Assembly (NCBI GenBank): GCA_016617855.1
Contig: JAECUM010003687.1
Span: forward strand, 1-64,000
Length of the DNA: 64,000 nt
Direction of reading: 5' to 3'
DNA from: Megalonaias nervosa
Lineage: Eukaryota; Mollusca; Bivalvia; Unionida; Unionidae
Positions within the stretch are counted from its first letter, which is position 1; each line of letters opens with the position of its first letter. Under the pieces are notes generated by a model. That model saw only the letters and a list, made by a program, of their open reading frames with translations, was not told where the DNA came from and made no database searches. This document shows positions 24,756 to 33,973 of this stretch, piece by piece. The translations under genes and the position numbers were made by a program.

Positions 24756-27700
24756 ATTGGAACCCCGACGTCGATTGCATTCAAGACATGTCAGTATGAC
24801 ATTATCACGTGTATGACCGAGATCACTATTAATTCTATCCACGGTAGATTGTTTTGGATTATTACTTGAATACTTTCACAACATGTGACAACTACAAATT
24901 ACACAACGATTATTCTGTTGTTGTTTTAGCGTCATAATAAATTCAACATCGATATCAGAATCACGATTATTTTATTATCGCATCGTTTATAACTGGATAA
25001 TTTTTTTCTTATTACTTCAACACTAACAGTTTGATTATTATTTTCTGTGGAGTCTGTGACAACTCTGTGCAGTTAAAATATTCTTCTGACTCTAGATACT
25101 GCAAGATAAACTAAATTTGACCACTCGATTCTGTTATCGACAATCCAGATATTTGTATCAGTAATAGTCCTTGTGACGAGTGAATCGTTATGGCATATCC
25201 CATTTACCACGGTGAGTTATTCATACTCAACGCGCTTTCAACAACATCAACATCAACTAAAACAATATCATTTAACACAAGATTCTGTTTTTCATTTGAT
25301 CCTGGAATTTCAATATCGACATTCTGTAGTCGAGTATCTGCTGGGCGATAAGACAATGGCACAAGTAGATTTGAGAATTTTTCTTTGTGTAACATGAATA
25401 ATTTCTCCTGTAATTCATCATGAATTATTTTTCTACTAGCAACTATTAAATCATTTGGTGTCCACAGATTCCAGAAATCATCGATGAGAGTTTCTGGAAT
25501 TATTTCACGCACTATTTCACATTGTATTCTATCTGGTTGTAGTCTGATTAATCTTTTAAATTCTTTCAGAGGTTCATCAATAGCTCTATAATCATCATTT
25601 GTTTCTTTATAATAATCCACAAATGATTTTAACCACTCATGTGGAGATTGACCTACGAAAGGTGGTGGTTGACCATGATCGCCGCACATAATTACCGCAG
25701 TATTTTTCGTTAATAACCAATTAAGAAATATTCTTAGTGTTTCTAACGACACCGTACAAATCTCATCCCAGATGATGATTTTGGGAATATATTTCTCACC
25801 CATTCGCTCAGGTGTCCATGTATCTCCACACCATCTGAAGAAACTGTGATATGTACATGATTTTATTCCTCGTTTTATTTCTCTTGCTAGTCTGTGTGTA
25901 GGTGTCAACACAATCATATCTGAACTCTGATGAAATAATTCAATGGCACGTGTTGTTTTACCAGAACCACAAGGTCTATTGAGATAAATGGTTTTATGTC
26001 TGGCCAAGGGATCAAATACAGAAGGTGCTGTTGATACTGGTATTTGATTGTCATTACCGTAATAAATTTCTTTGATATCAACGTCTGCTGATTCAGAATA
26101 ATCGAGTATGCTTTCATGTTTTATTCTCCATAATCCCCATTCATTACTACAGAGTAATGGTTTTACCAAACCCATGTACGTGCTATTTATATAAGACGGA
26201 TCTGTGGCAACTCTGACAGCGTAACGAGGAAATCTATTTATCATCGATAATAAATTTATAGAAACGTAAGCGAGCATATAGGATCTTAAATGGGTAAATT
26301 GCGGTGACTCACCATCGATATAACTCATGATTGTACCTAATTTAATTCCGTCTGATGAATAAGCATTGCTTCTACTTAATGAATGTTCCTTTGTTCGTTG
26401 TATCAGTAATTATAAATTCTAACTCAGCATCATCCATGATTAATCTTGCACAATGTAGTTTATGATCATATGAACCACCTTGAGTAAATTTACCAATTAT
26501 TTTTCTACCAAGATCTTTTGCAACTTTATTTTCATAATCAGTTTTATCCCAATCCTCATCCCCTGACTCTGTCAGGGAATATTTCTTTTGTTGTGGTAAC
26601 CAAACTTATTTCTGCGGATGATATGATATAATGGCTTCACTTACGTTCAACGACACTAAGATTTCAGCATCGAGCATGTATCGTAATAGCACTATTGGAA
26701 CCCAATATTTTTCTGCAAAATGTGTTCCAAACCATGCAAAAACGATTGGATGAAGATTATCACAAAACTTAAATGATTTTACACAAGCGAATCCAGTTAA
26801 ATCAAAATTAGGTAATGGTCCATTTATCGCAACTCTCGTCATGTGTTGGATGTCCGAATCTTTTGAAATATTCAGAACAGTCTCCATATCCAAGAAAACT
26901 CCCAGGATAACACGCAACCATATCAACCGATATAACTTTACGATGATCGTATTTGGTATTCCATAATCTGCCATGTCCATATTCGACACAACTATGCTGA
27001 ATATCTTCAAGGAATTCTGATCATGTTGGGTTCCATGAATTTTTCTCCTGAGTGAAGTGAGCAGCAACTGATGGAACTGTAAAACAATTATTCAGTAATC
27101 GTTCAACTTCAACATCATCAGAATTATATTTCAATACAAGGTTCTTCATTTCTTCATGGAAAGATTCTTTACGGTAAATCTCTCCATTAGGTTTTACAAA
27201 TCATAATTCATGGATTCTCGACTCGGAAATAACCAAACAGATACAGGATCATTCTTACTGATATTTCTAATAGCATCGAATATATAATCGTCATAAAATT
27301 TAACTATTCTATCTCGTGGAAATATTGTTACAGCATTAGTCCATGCATGTGCATTATGATCAATGATTGTTATTGAAGCTCCTCTTGATGTGTATTTTGA
27401 TGCATATAAACTCTCTCCGGTTAGTGTTCTTACTGTTATTGGAAATTTTAATTTTTTTTCTAGTTCAGCGACGTCTTCGATAGATGTTTGATATTTTTAA
27501 CTGTTTCTGCCCATGTATTTATTATTTTTACTTCATACATCTGTTAAGCCATTTGCACGTATTGCTTTTTTGAAATGTTCCATAATTCGCTCAGCTACAC
27601 AATTTAACCGTGATATAGTCACGGAAAATTTCATCGGTTTAAGATTTTCAGCGCTGGGTTTATCATTTAATGGATATATCGCATAAACAGCTGTGGTTAC

Positions 27701-28144
27701 AGGATATGCTCGTTCATAATACAGATTATCAATACCAGTGAATATACCTGGCTTAGATTTTTTATCCAATATAACAGTTTGTCCTGATTGTGTTACTCTG
27801 ACAGGTTCGCGTTTATCACGGATAATCCAAATATCATCATCCGCCTGCACAATAAATTTGATCAGAATAATATATAGCTGATTATCAAGGTAATTGATAG
27901 TACTTCTTCCTCGTTCATCATTTATTCTGGTGTCGATGGTATTTCTGATTCTAAATGTCGACCAAGTATGAGTAGCATCATCATTTCGAAATTTCTTCTT
28001 AGCTTCATGAATACGATCGGTTACATCATCATTCATCAAAGCTAGGTCTTGCATTAAGTATTTAGATTTGAATTTTGGTAATTTATCAAGATCAAATCTT
28101 GCTCTAGAGGGTTCGATTACAGACAATCTCTTAAATTTCTCCAT
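24744..28144 (-). pseudogene. PolB - SF1 helicase - Cys/HNH endonuclease-like fusion, heavily broken
   Basis: One 3.4-kb minus-strand coding region, about 1,130 codons. The start at 28144 lies in a ttataATGG context. The N-terminal 203 codons are open and unassigned, followed by a segment with IDHNAHAW and VSVWLF as in adintovirus-type polymerases. PolB motif A (VDMVACYPGSF) is near 26910-26940, GRKIIGKFTQGG near 26490, and motif C as VATDPSYI near 26200, where the first aspartate of DTD is alanine. Without a break it passes to an SF1 helicase: CGSGKTT near 25965, IIIWDEICTV near 25770, CGDHGQPPP near 25680, TIHSSQG near 25175 and YLAVSRVRRI near 25090. The end holds CVICSCH, TVDRI, LGHTRDN and CLECNRRRG, a zinc/HNH domain like recombination endonuclease VII. 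Breaks: TGA at 27533, 27021 and 24876; TAA at 27497, 26606 and 25204; frame changes near 27197, 26830, 26370, 25150 and 25000. Confidence 0.88.
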
Positions 28145-28194
28145 TATAATAATTAAGACAGGATGTATTTAATTAGATTTTTGGTCATAATATA
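28145..28194. promoter_or_regulatory. Divergent start region with TATAATG on both sides
   Basis: Only 50 bp separate the polymerase start (minus, ATG ending at 28144) and the zinc-protein start (plus, 28195). Read outward, both ends are ...TATAATG. A shared bidirectional promoter with the start codon built into the core motif is inferred. Confidence 0.5.
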
Positions 28195-28504
28195 ATGATA
28201 CAAACAAATAACGAATCCAACTGGTTAATGATCGGGTTTTCATTTCGCTGCAATAAACCATGTGTAAAAGAATTCTGCAGATACCACACGCAGAATTTTT
28301 CGTAGAGGAAGCACAGGACCAAAACCTTGCGTTCGATGCGGTGTTGGAGTCAGAGGAAAAACTCAATTATGCGTGCAATGTGGTGGTAAAAAATATAGAG
28401 AGATGAAGCGGTATTATGATGAGAAATATGGACAATCGGTATCTCCGTTTAAAACCATAAATGATTATTTGGTTAGATTTCAGAATAATCATGTAGAAGA
28501 ATGA
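28195..28504 (+). pseudogene. Small zinc-finger/zinc-ribbon protein, frameshifted
   Basis: The ATG at 28195 (aatataATGA) opens a frame with FRCNKPCVKEFCRYH, a Cys/His-rich segment. That frame ends at TAG near 28304. The next segment, in another frame, carries PCVRCGVGVRGK, LCVQCGGKKYREM and a basic tyrosine-rich tail, ending TGA at 28502-28504. Two CxxC pairs about 14 residues apart form a zinc ribbon. The most likely history is one gene of about 100 codons with a one-base indel near 28290. I do not recognise a family. Its place between the polymerase and an endonuclease gene suggests an early regulatory or DNA-binding role, which is inference. Without the frameshift idea, the second half has no start codon of its own. 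Confidence 0.6.
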
Positions 28505-28516
28505 CATTATATATAA

Positions 28517-29025
28517 ATGGAGCAGAATGAGTTTGTGAGACATCCCGTTATTAATAATTACGATGCATCTTGTAGTGGTATAATCAGAAACTGTAAATCA
28601 AAGAGACCAATTAATGGATCTATTATTAATACTGGTTATGTTATATTTAATGCTGGAAAAATAAAACATATATCTATCATCGATTCATCTACGTGTGTTT
28701 TTACGGGATAATCAAAGAAGGATTTGTAATTGATTACATCAATTCAAACCCGAAAGATAATTCTTTAGGAAATTTACGTGTTGTTACACAGAGTCAGAAT
28801 TGTAAATCAGGAAGAACCGGTTATAATAATAAATATCCAAGATCAGTTATATCCACAAACACAGAATTAGGTGAAGAAATAATCTTCCCAACGATGACTT
28901 CGGCTGGTAAGTATTTTGACATTAACCATGCTTCAATATTTCATATAGTAAATAATAGATATATCTCAGCATTTTCAAAGAAATTCAAACAGAAAATTAA
29001 ATTTAGGTATGCTGCTAACAATTAA
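28517..29025 (+). pseudogene. HNH/NUMOD-type endonuclease-like protein, frameshifted
   Basis: The ATG at 28517 follows tatataa, 12 bp after the previous stop. The first frame (to 28711) reads VINNYDASCSGIIRNCKS, resembling the NUMOD4 pattern Y-x-x-S-x-x-G-x-I-R. The second frame (from about 28700) reads VIDYINSNPKDNSLGNLRVV and TQSQNCKSG, matching the HNH signature D-H-I-N-G-N-x-x-D-N-R-x-x-N-L-R. The first His is Tyr and the last catalytic residue is preserved as Asn. The C-terminal IFPTMTSAGKYFDINHASIF matches NUMOD1 (a helix-turn-helix DNA reader). The frame change falls at a T run near 28700. Such proteins are homing-type endonucleases of phages and giant viruses. The Tyr for His suggests loss of cutting activity. 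Confidence 0.72.
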
Positions 29026-29044
29026 AAATACATAATTAATAATA

Positions 29045-29287
29045 ATGGATACAAATTTTATTATTTATGATACTGATGAAATCTGTATTGCTGATAAATT
29101 GCCTCCGTGAACTAAAGTCAAAATTACTGAAAGAGATGATATTACTTATATAGAATTCATTGATAAAATTTACGCAGGAAAAGGGTTTTCACGTCGATCA
29201 TGTTCCATCATGCCTGTTTCACGTGATAAACATGCGCGCTGACGATTACAAGAAAAATTCAGAGCAAGAATACACAAGAAAGAATAA
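29045..29287 (+). pseudogene. Small basic protein with two in-frame TGA codons
   Basis: The frame from the ATG at 29045 would give about 80 codons ending TAA at 29285-29287. It reads an acidic start (YDTDEI), then VKITERDDITYIEF, GKGFSRRSCS and a basic tail LQEKFRARIHKK. TGA codons at 29108-29110 (after P-P) and 29240-29242 (between CGC and CGA codons) interrupt it. The second lies inside what would be an arginine cluster, a strong hint that CGA changed to TGA. No family recognised. It follows the endonuclease by 19 bp in the same direction. Confidence 0.55.
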
Positions 29288-29369
29288 TCCATGGATTATA
29301 AATTAATTTTTTTTTATTCTTGTCTTCTGAAATTGTCAGAAATATATTTATTCAGAAAAATCATGAATT

Positions 29370-29765
29370 CACTGAGACTTTTTTATTTAGTCGTGCATCT
29401 ACCCCATCAAAATTAATAAACTTTGCTAGATTTCTTCAACTTCAGTCGTGCAAATACCCCATCAAAATCAATAAATGTACTCAGATTTGATGTATTTTCT
29501 TAATTTTACAGAATATTTCATAAAATTATTTTATTTATAATATATTTCTCAAATTATTTTATTTTTATGAAAAACTGAAAATCAGTGAAATTTGTTGAGA
29601 TTTCTTCATTTAGTCGTGCAAATACCCCATCAAAATCAATGAATTTCGTCAGAATTCCTCAATTTCGGTCATGTAATTACCCCATCAAATTATTAAATTT
29701 TGCTAGATTTCTTCAACTTTAGTCGTGTAATTACCCCATCAAATTATTAAATTAATTCAGAAAAA
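29370..29765. repeat. Central iteron array, about 55-bp period
   Basis: The core gtcgtg-aa-taccccatcaaa occurs at about 29390, 29445, 29612, 29667 and 29721. Spacings of 55, 167, 55 and 54 bp fit a 55-bp unit with two degenerate units in the middle. Units also share tttgctagatttcttcaact. The array lies almost at the exact midpoint of the element (about 29196) in its largest non-coding gap (29288-29796). A replication origin, regulator-binding cluster or silencer is possible; the sequence does not decide. Confidence 0.8.
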
Positions 29766-29796
29766 TGATTTCAGAAAAATAAATTTATTTAAACAA

Positions 29797-30144
29797 ATGA
29801 CTTTTTATATAATGAATCATGAAAATATCAATGCTGTTATTGATGCAGTTGAGCAACTACAACATGATGGTATAAAAATTTCTGTTGAACTTGATCCTCA
29901 AAAAATCATGTGTAATTTTGAATCATTACAACAACGAAAAACTGAAAACAGATATACACTACCATCCGATTATATATTTATGAAATTAATTTATCGATCG
30001 ATGATAGAATCTTTAGCAAAGGTTGATGATATGCAAGTTAAAGAATTTATTTCGCTCGCAAGTGCTATTGAAAAAATAAGACTAGAATTATCTCGCGAAT
30101 ATGAAACGAGAAAACTAGTGAATAGTCGTGTAATGCAACTGTGA
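29797..30144 (+). CDS. Uncharacterised 115-residue protein, intact
   Basis: Open from the ATG at 29797 (a second ATG at 29812 begins MNHENINAVID and may be the real start) to TGA at 30144. Charged and mostly helical by eye: INAVIDAVEQLQHDGIKIS, then an asparagine/glutamine-rich middle and LASAIEKIRLELSREYETRK near the end, with heptad-like leucines and isoleucines. No signal peptide, membrane segment or cysteine pattern. It directly follows the iteron array and precedes another small gene by 6 bp. It is one of the few genes of the element without a break, although near neighbours are broken. Function unknown; a DNA- or capsid-associated helper is possible but unsupported. Confidence 0.65.
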   Translation: MTFYIMNHENINAVIDAVEQLQHDGIKISVELDPQKIMCNFESLQQRKTENRYTLPSDYIFMKLIYRSMIESLAKVDDMQVKEFISLASAIEKIRLELSREYETRKLVNSRVMQL

Positions 30145-30150
30145 AAGATT

Positions 30151-30291
30151 ATGTCAATGACAGAATCTGAAAGGGTTGTTACTAGTGAAAGTAGCAGTGA
30201 CAGTGAAGATAATACTGGATTAGTGACTATGGTAATGGCTAAGCAGAATCCCTGGGAGAATTTTTTAAAAAAGTATTTATTTTATCCATAA
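30151..30291 (+). CDS. Small acidic 46-residue ORF
   Basis: ATG at 30151, six bases after the preceding stop, to TAA at 30291. It begins with a serine/aspartate-rich acidic stretch (ESSSDSEDN) and ends with NPWENFLKKYLF. It may overlap the 3' end of the converging penton-like gene, so its reality depends on where that gene ends. No family recognised. Confidence 0.4.
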   Translation: MSMTESERVVTSESSSDSEDNTGLVTMVMAKQNPWENFLKKYLFYP

Positions 30292-31525
30292 CAATGTTAC
30301 GGTGATATATTGTTTTTGCTTCTTGATGATTCAGAGATACTGTGATGATTTCACATCCAGATTTATATTTAGTATTTCCGATCTAAGACCTAGTAAATGT
30401 CCATGTTGATCAGATAATTTAAAATTTATCCGAGATAACCACGGATTATAAACTCAAAGATAAACGGGATTAATCAGTTCTGATACAATCAAATATCCTG
30501 GTGGAACTTGAGGTGTGAATGAATACAGAATGTATCCTTGCTGGGCTTGATTGGATTTTTCAGCGTCAACTTGATAACTACCGTCGATGGCGTCACATAC
30601 TAGAGTGACCGCGATCGTTGATGTTATATTGACGATGCCCAGTGAAATGTGATGGCCTTCGTTGCATGGATCGTTATTGTATTTTAAGATGCTTAGTTGT
30701 GGAATTTTTTTTCCATGCTGCCAGTATACTTGGAAAATAAACATCTATAATTCTTTCGTTTGGATAATTTAGCTCGCCAGAAGGATCATTAATTAAATTT
30801 GGATCTGCGCTGAATAGATCTGATTTGACATAGTTTATGTGTTTAGTGTGTTCGATGAGCTGTTGTTTTACATCATCGTCGTAAACTTGTGTTAGATATT
30901 TAAACAAACCAGGTAAAACTTCGTATGTTTTGTAATATTCGGATTTAATTGCTCTAACGTCCTGTAACTGATATTTTGGAATTCTCGTATTTTTTTTCGG
31001 TTGTCAAAAACTCATCTCGTCGTGGCTCTGGTGGACCAGAATAAAGCGGTGGAACCTCGGCCCATCCTAGCACAGTTCGAATCGAACTTTGATATATATC
31101 CACTGCATAATCCGAGATAATATTTCAATGGCCGATGACAGCATTGGCTCATGAACAGTAATGGCCATCTTTGATTCTTTTCCTGTGATGGATTTAATTC
31201 AGCGCTAGAATTCTTCGTTGATTTGTTCTATCTGATAACTACCTGTTGGAATACTGACTACTTGCCAATCAAGAGTTCCATCGGGTTTTTTTTTATTTGC
31301 AAATGCTAATGAATTATTCGGTTGAAGTCCATCGAATGATTTCGACCTGATATTTGGCCAACTATAATAAACTCGTAATTGCGCTAGTACTATTTCTTTT
31401 GCTGAAATTGCAGTTGGAAAATTAATACTGAATTCAGGATTAGTTGAACTCGCTGATATCATTGTGGTTCTTACTGGAGCAGTATTAGTGACGATCTGTT
31501 GTAATAATTCCAATGACATTGTCAT
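30290..31525 (-). pseudogene. Penton-like minor capsid protein (single jelly roll), broken
   Basis: Vertex protein of the capsid. The start at 31525 gives LELLQQIV, then INFPTAISAKEIVLAQLRVY and IPTGSYQIEQINEEF, a motif typical of Polinton minor capsids. After TAG at 31205 and TGA at 31199 the sequence continues as MAITVHEPMLSSAIEI, with YQSSIRTVLGW in another frame. The distal part reads VNITSTIAVTLVCDAIDGSY, LYSFTPQVPPGYLIVSE and INPVYL, then TGA at 30454 and NFKLSDQHGHLLGL. C-D-x-I-D-G-S-Y, P-P-G-Y and D-Q-x-G are the recurrent penton motifs. Between the halves lies an extra acidic stretch (about 30720-30950: QVYDDDVKQQLIEHTKH, NYPNERIIDVYFPS) that I do not recall from related proteins. 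Several frame changes lie between 30680 and 31190. The exact 3' end is unclear (30240-30430). Confidence 0.78.
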
Positions 31526-31532
31526 TACTGTA

Positions 31533-32024
31533 TTATTGTTGCTCGAAATTATTTATTTCCGTGATCGAATCACCCGTGGCATCGCTACGGTTAAATACTT
31601 CATTGTAGATCTTTATTATAATACTGAATTCTTCATCAGATATTATTCCATCGTTGAGCGATGAAGAAATCATCAATGATAATTTGGAATATGCTATAGT
31701 TGCAGTATGTAATTTCTTCATGTACTCATTCAATTTTTCATTTGCGCACATATCTATCTTTTTCGCGATTATATTGAATATTCCAGCGATCGTGGTTGAC
31801 GATGAAACAACGATTGTTACAACGATCGGTGCTGTCATCGTCAGCATTGATAATACTACGCCGGTTCCAGCAACAATCGCAGAAACTGAATAAACGATGA
31901 TATCAACGACAACCGCACGTCTACGATATTTCTTTATTTTTGCTGTATAATCATCGATTATGGTTTTTAATTTATTCTGCCATGTTGTTACTTGATCGTA
32001 TCTGTATCGCTGAACGTCTATCAT
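31533..32024 (-). CDS. Membrane hairpin protein, 163 residues, intact
   Basis: Open from the ATG at 32024 (agtataATGA) to TGA at 31533, 7 bp before the penton-like gene and 42 bp after the fibre-like gene. A basic amphipathic N-terminus (KIKKYRRRAV) leads into two hydrophobic spans near residues 37-61 (VVDIIVYSVSAIVAGTGVVL) and 66-86 (PIVVTIVVSSSTTIAGIFNI). A helical, lysine-rich tail with LNDGIISDEEF follows at residues 120-135. I have seen the same layout (basic lead, hydrophobic hairpin, A/S-L-x-D-G-x-I-S-x-x-E-F tail) in Polinton-associated proteins of cnidarians and molluscs, but no function is known to me. It is fully open in a block where its neighbours are broken. Role in virion or host membrane is inference. 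Confidence 0.75.
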   Translation of the reverse strand: MIDVQRYRYDQVTTWQNKLKTIIDDYTAKIKKYRRRAVVVDIIVYSVSAIVAGTGVVLSMLTMTAPIVVTIVVSSSTTIAGIFNIIAKKIDMCANEKLNEYMKKLHTATIAYSKLSLMISSSLNDGIISDEEFSIIIKIYNEVFNRSDATGDSITEINNFEQQ

Positions 32025-32066
32025 TATACTGTATTAAGTAATTAATTTAGGTGTTTCAGCTACCAA

Positions 32067-33028
32067 TTATATGCACCACCAGTAAGATGCTGTGGTTAAT
32101 TTTTTATCAGATGATTCCAGCATAAACGTTTCTTCGGTATCTTTCTTTAACACTACAGATACAATTCCAGAAAAATTATCGGTTGAATGACGCCATAGAT
32201 ACGTGTTAAATATCCTGAATTTTGCACCACTAAATACGGAGAGCCTGTAAACACCAGTAACCGTCGCGGTATGTTTGATAGTGTTATTTTGCGGTGTCCA
32301 TGTTGATGATCCCGATGATACTGTGTATACTATATTGTTAACCTGTTTGCTGTGTGGAATTTTAACGAGAATAGTTTTTTCGATGATATTAGGAATTCCA
32401 CTGACAATATCATTGATTCTCATATTTATATCGGTGAGATTTATGTCAACGGTTATTGGGCTTCCACAAAATTCATTAATGGTTCTGTTTACGTTTCTGC
32501 GAAAAGTCAGAAACAGTTGTACTTGATTAGTAAAATCAGTTTTGAGTGTGATCATTCCATCATTGATTGTAGCTAATGAAGTTGTCACTGGAATTTCTTT
32601 ATCGTCGACATATTTCTTATCTGCGTCGAGATTATCTGTTGGTTCTCCCACGTTGGTAATTTTATTATTGTTCATGTTGAGAACACCGTGCATGGTATCA
32701 CCAAATATTGACAACCTATCATTGATGGACACTGCAGTAATACCACTAGGAACAAGTTTGCCCTCTCTGTCATATACAGCAATAAAACCTTCTCATGATA
32801 ATCGACTATGAATAATAATATCGTTGATTGAAATATTACTCGTCTTCAGTTTTCCTTCACGGTTTTGAAATATAAGAGTTCATTTGGATCAAAGTTGGCA
32901 AGATTGAGCAGTTCAGATAATTCATCATTTATCTGCCTTGTTACTCGCTTGAGTAAATCTTCATCTGGTGCTTGTTGGGTTCCGAATGTTCTTTGGGTTT
33001 TAGCTGATCTTCCGTAAATATCTACCAT
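32067..33028 (-). pseudogene. Fibre/spike-like virion protein with phage-tail-type repeats, broken
   Basis: The start at 33028 (catataATGG) gives an acidic, helical N-terminus (DEDLLKRVTRQINDELSELL). A frame change near 32870 leads to repeats of the form REGKL-x-x-S-x-ISIND: NREGKLKTSNISIND, then DREGKLVPSGI and VSINDRLSIFGDTMHG. The next segment, LNMNNNKITNVGEPTDNLDA with DKKYVD, is the widespread tail-fibre/collar motif (M-x-N-N-K-I-T-N-V/L-x-x-P-x-x-x-x-D-A-x-x-K-x-Y-V-D). The C-terminal 130 residues are beta-rich (VNNIVYTVSSGSSTWTPQ, TVTGVYRLSVFSGAKFRIF), as in a TNF/C1q-like knob. TGA at 32793-32795 breaks the repeat part. A receptor-binding spike is inferred from layout; the 221-codon C-terminal half is intact. 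Confidence 0.75.
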
Positions 33029-33046
33029 TATATGATTAGCGATTAT

Positions 33047-33453
33047 TTAAAACAGAACTCGTACATTCGTGTACAGCTTTATGGGGTGGTTTCGCTGATC
33101 TTGATACAGCATCAAGTACTGCAATTGTTTCTCAGCCACATATCGGCAGGTCGGTGAATATTTGTGTTGGTAATGTTGAATACAGACTGGAATATTGCCA
33201 GTGATAGAATCACCAGTGACATACCCTAAAAATTCTTTTGGTGGCGTCAACCCATACTAATCAAAATAAATAATTCCACGTGGATCATTTGCATATGCAA
33301 CCAAGTGAGTGCCACGACCAAAGCTTTTATCGAGATTAATAATACCTGTTTCAATCAGATTTGTATTTTTCGGTAATTGATCACGCATAAAACACCTCTG
33401 AAATTCTTTATATTTAATTGCTTAGCAGCATCGAGTAAATCAAAATTAGACAT
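33047..33453 (-). pseudogene. Adenain-like maturation cysteine protease, broken
   Basis: Protease that would cut virion precursor proteins. The frame from the ATG at 33453 reads SNFDLLDAAKQLNIKNFRGV and is lost near 33400. The next frame reads MRDQLPKNTNLIETGIINLD and GRGTHLVAYANDPRGIIYFD, then TAG at 33257-33259, and YGLTPPKEFLGYVTG follows in frame. G-T-H-W-V-A-Y carries the catalytic histidine (Trp is Leu here) and F-D-S-x-G-x-x-P-P-K-E is the family landmark. The stop sits at the S of D-S-Y-G. The catalytic cysteine is probably in TCRYVAEKQLQYL near 33130, where relatives read C-G. About 135 codons, near the family's lower size. The 18-bp gap to the fibre-like gene fits the packed late block. 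Confidence 0.82.
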
Positions 33454-33454
33454 C

Positions 33455-33919
33455 GGGAAAATCAACGAGTCCCTGGAATTCTTAATCCTTTTCCGCATCC
33501 TGTCCCTGGAAGTCTCAGACCGTGACCTCTTCGTTTCCTTTTTTTAATCCTTGTCCAGTTGCTTTCTTCAGCGCCATTCCAGCAGCTGCCCGAACTGCAC
33601 CTAACGCAGCAGCTTTTGCAACAGCTTGAGTGGCAGCAGCTATTAATGCTGGGATAGCTGCAAGAAGTGGAAATATCCCACCAGTCTTAACGATGTCGCT
33701 GATAGCACCCGCAGAAAGATTTACTCGTATACCTTTCTTTGATTGCTTAGCTTCATTGAAATGCTTGAACTGGCGTTCTGTTAGAGATAATTTATTTTGG
33801 CCACCTGCGATTTGTTCTTGTTTTAATGATATTTTTGTTCCACATCACTTCGCTGATGCTGAATGAAGTCTTTTAATCTGACTAGGAATCAGACTGACAC
33901 TAACGTGATGATATGGCAT
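33455..33919 (-). pseudogene. Basic/hydrophobic virion core protein (pX/pVI-like), broken
   Basis: The start at 33919 lies in an atatcataaATG context. It begins VSVSLIPSQIKRLHSASAK and has TGA at 33845-33847 before CGTKISL. LSLTERQFKHFNEAKQSKKG and VNLSAGAISDIVKTGG follow, then a hydrophobic alanine-rich helix (IFPLLAAIPALIAAATQA), KAAALGAVRAAAGMAL and a lysine tail. At the A run near 33540 the frame changes to one rich in K-R-R-G, with GLRLPGTGCGKGLRIPG. Layout (L-T-x-x-Q repeat, T/S-G-G-F/I-x-P-L hydrophobic core, Gly-rich basic tail) matches small virion proteins of Polintons often likened to adenovirus pVI/pX. Membrane disruption or DNA condensation is inferred. Confidence 0.68.
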
Positions 33920-33973
33920 TTATGATATATTTCTGACTTCTAAATTAATACTTGCATATTTTCTACTGGATCA

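Noticed and set aside
26606..27067. 153-codon minus frame taken as a separate gene
   Set aside because: Its first half is out of frame with polymerase motif A, which lies in the neighbouring frame; only the second half belongs to the polymerase.
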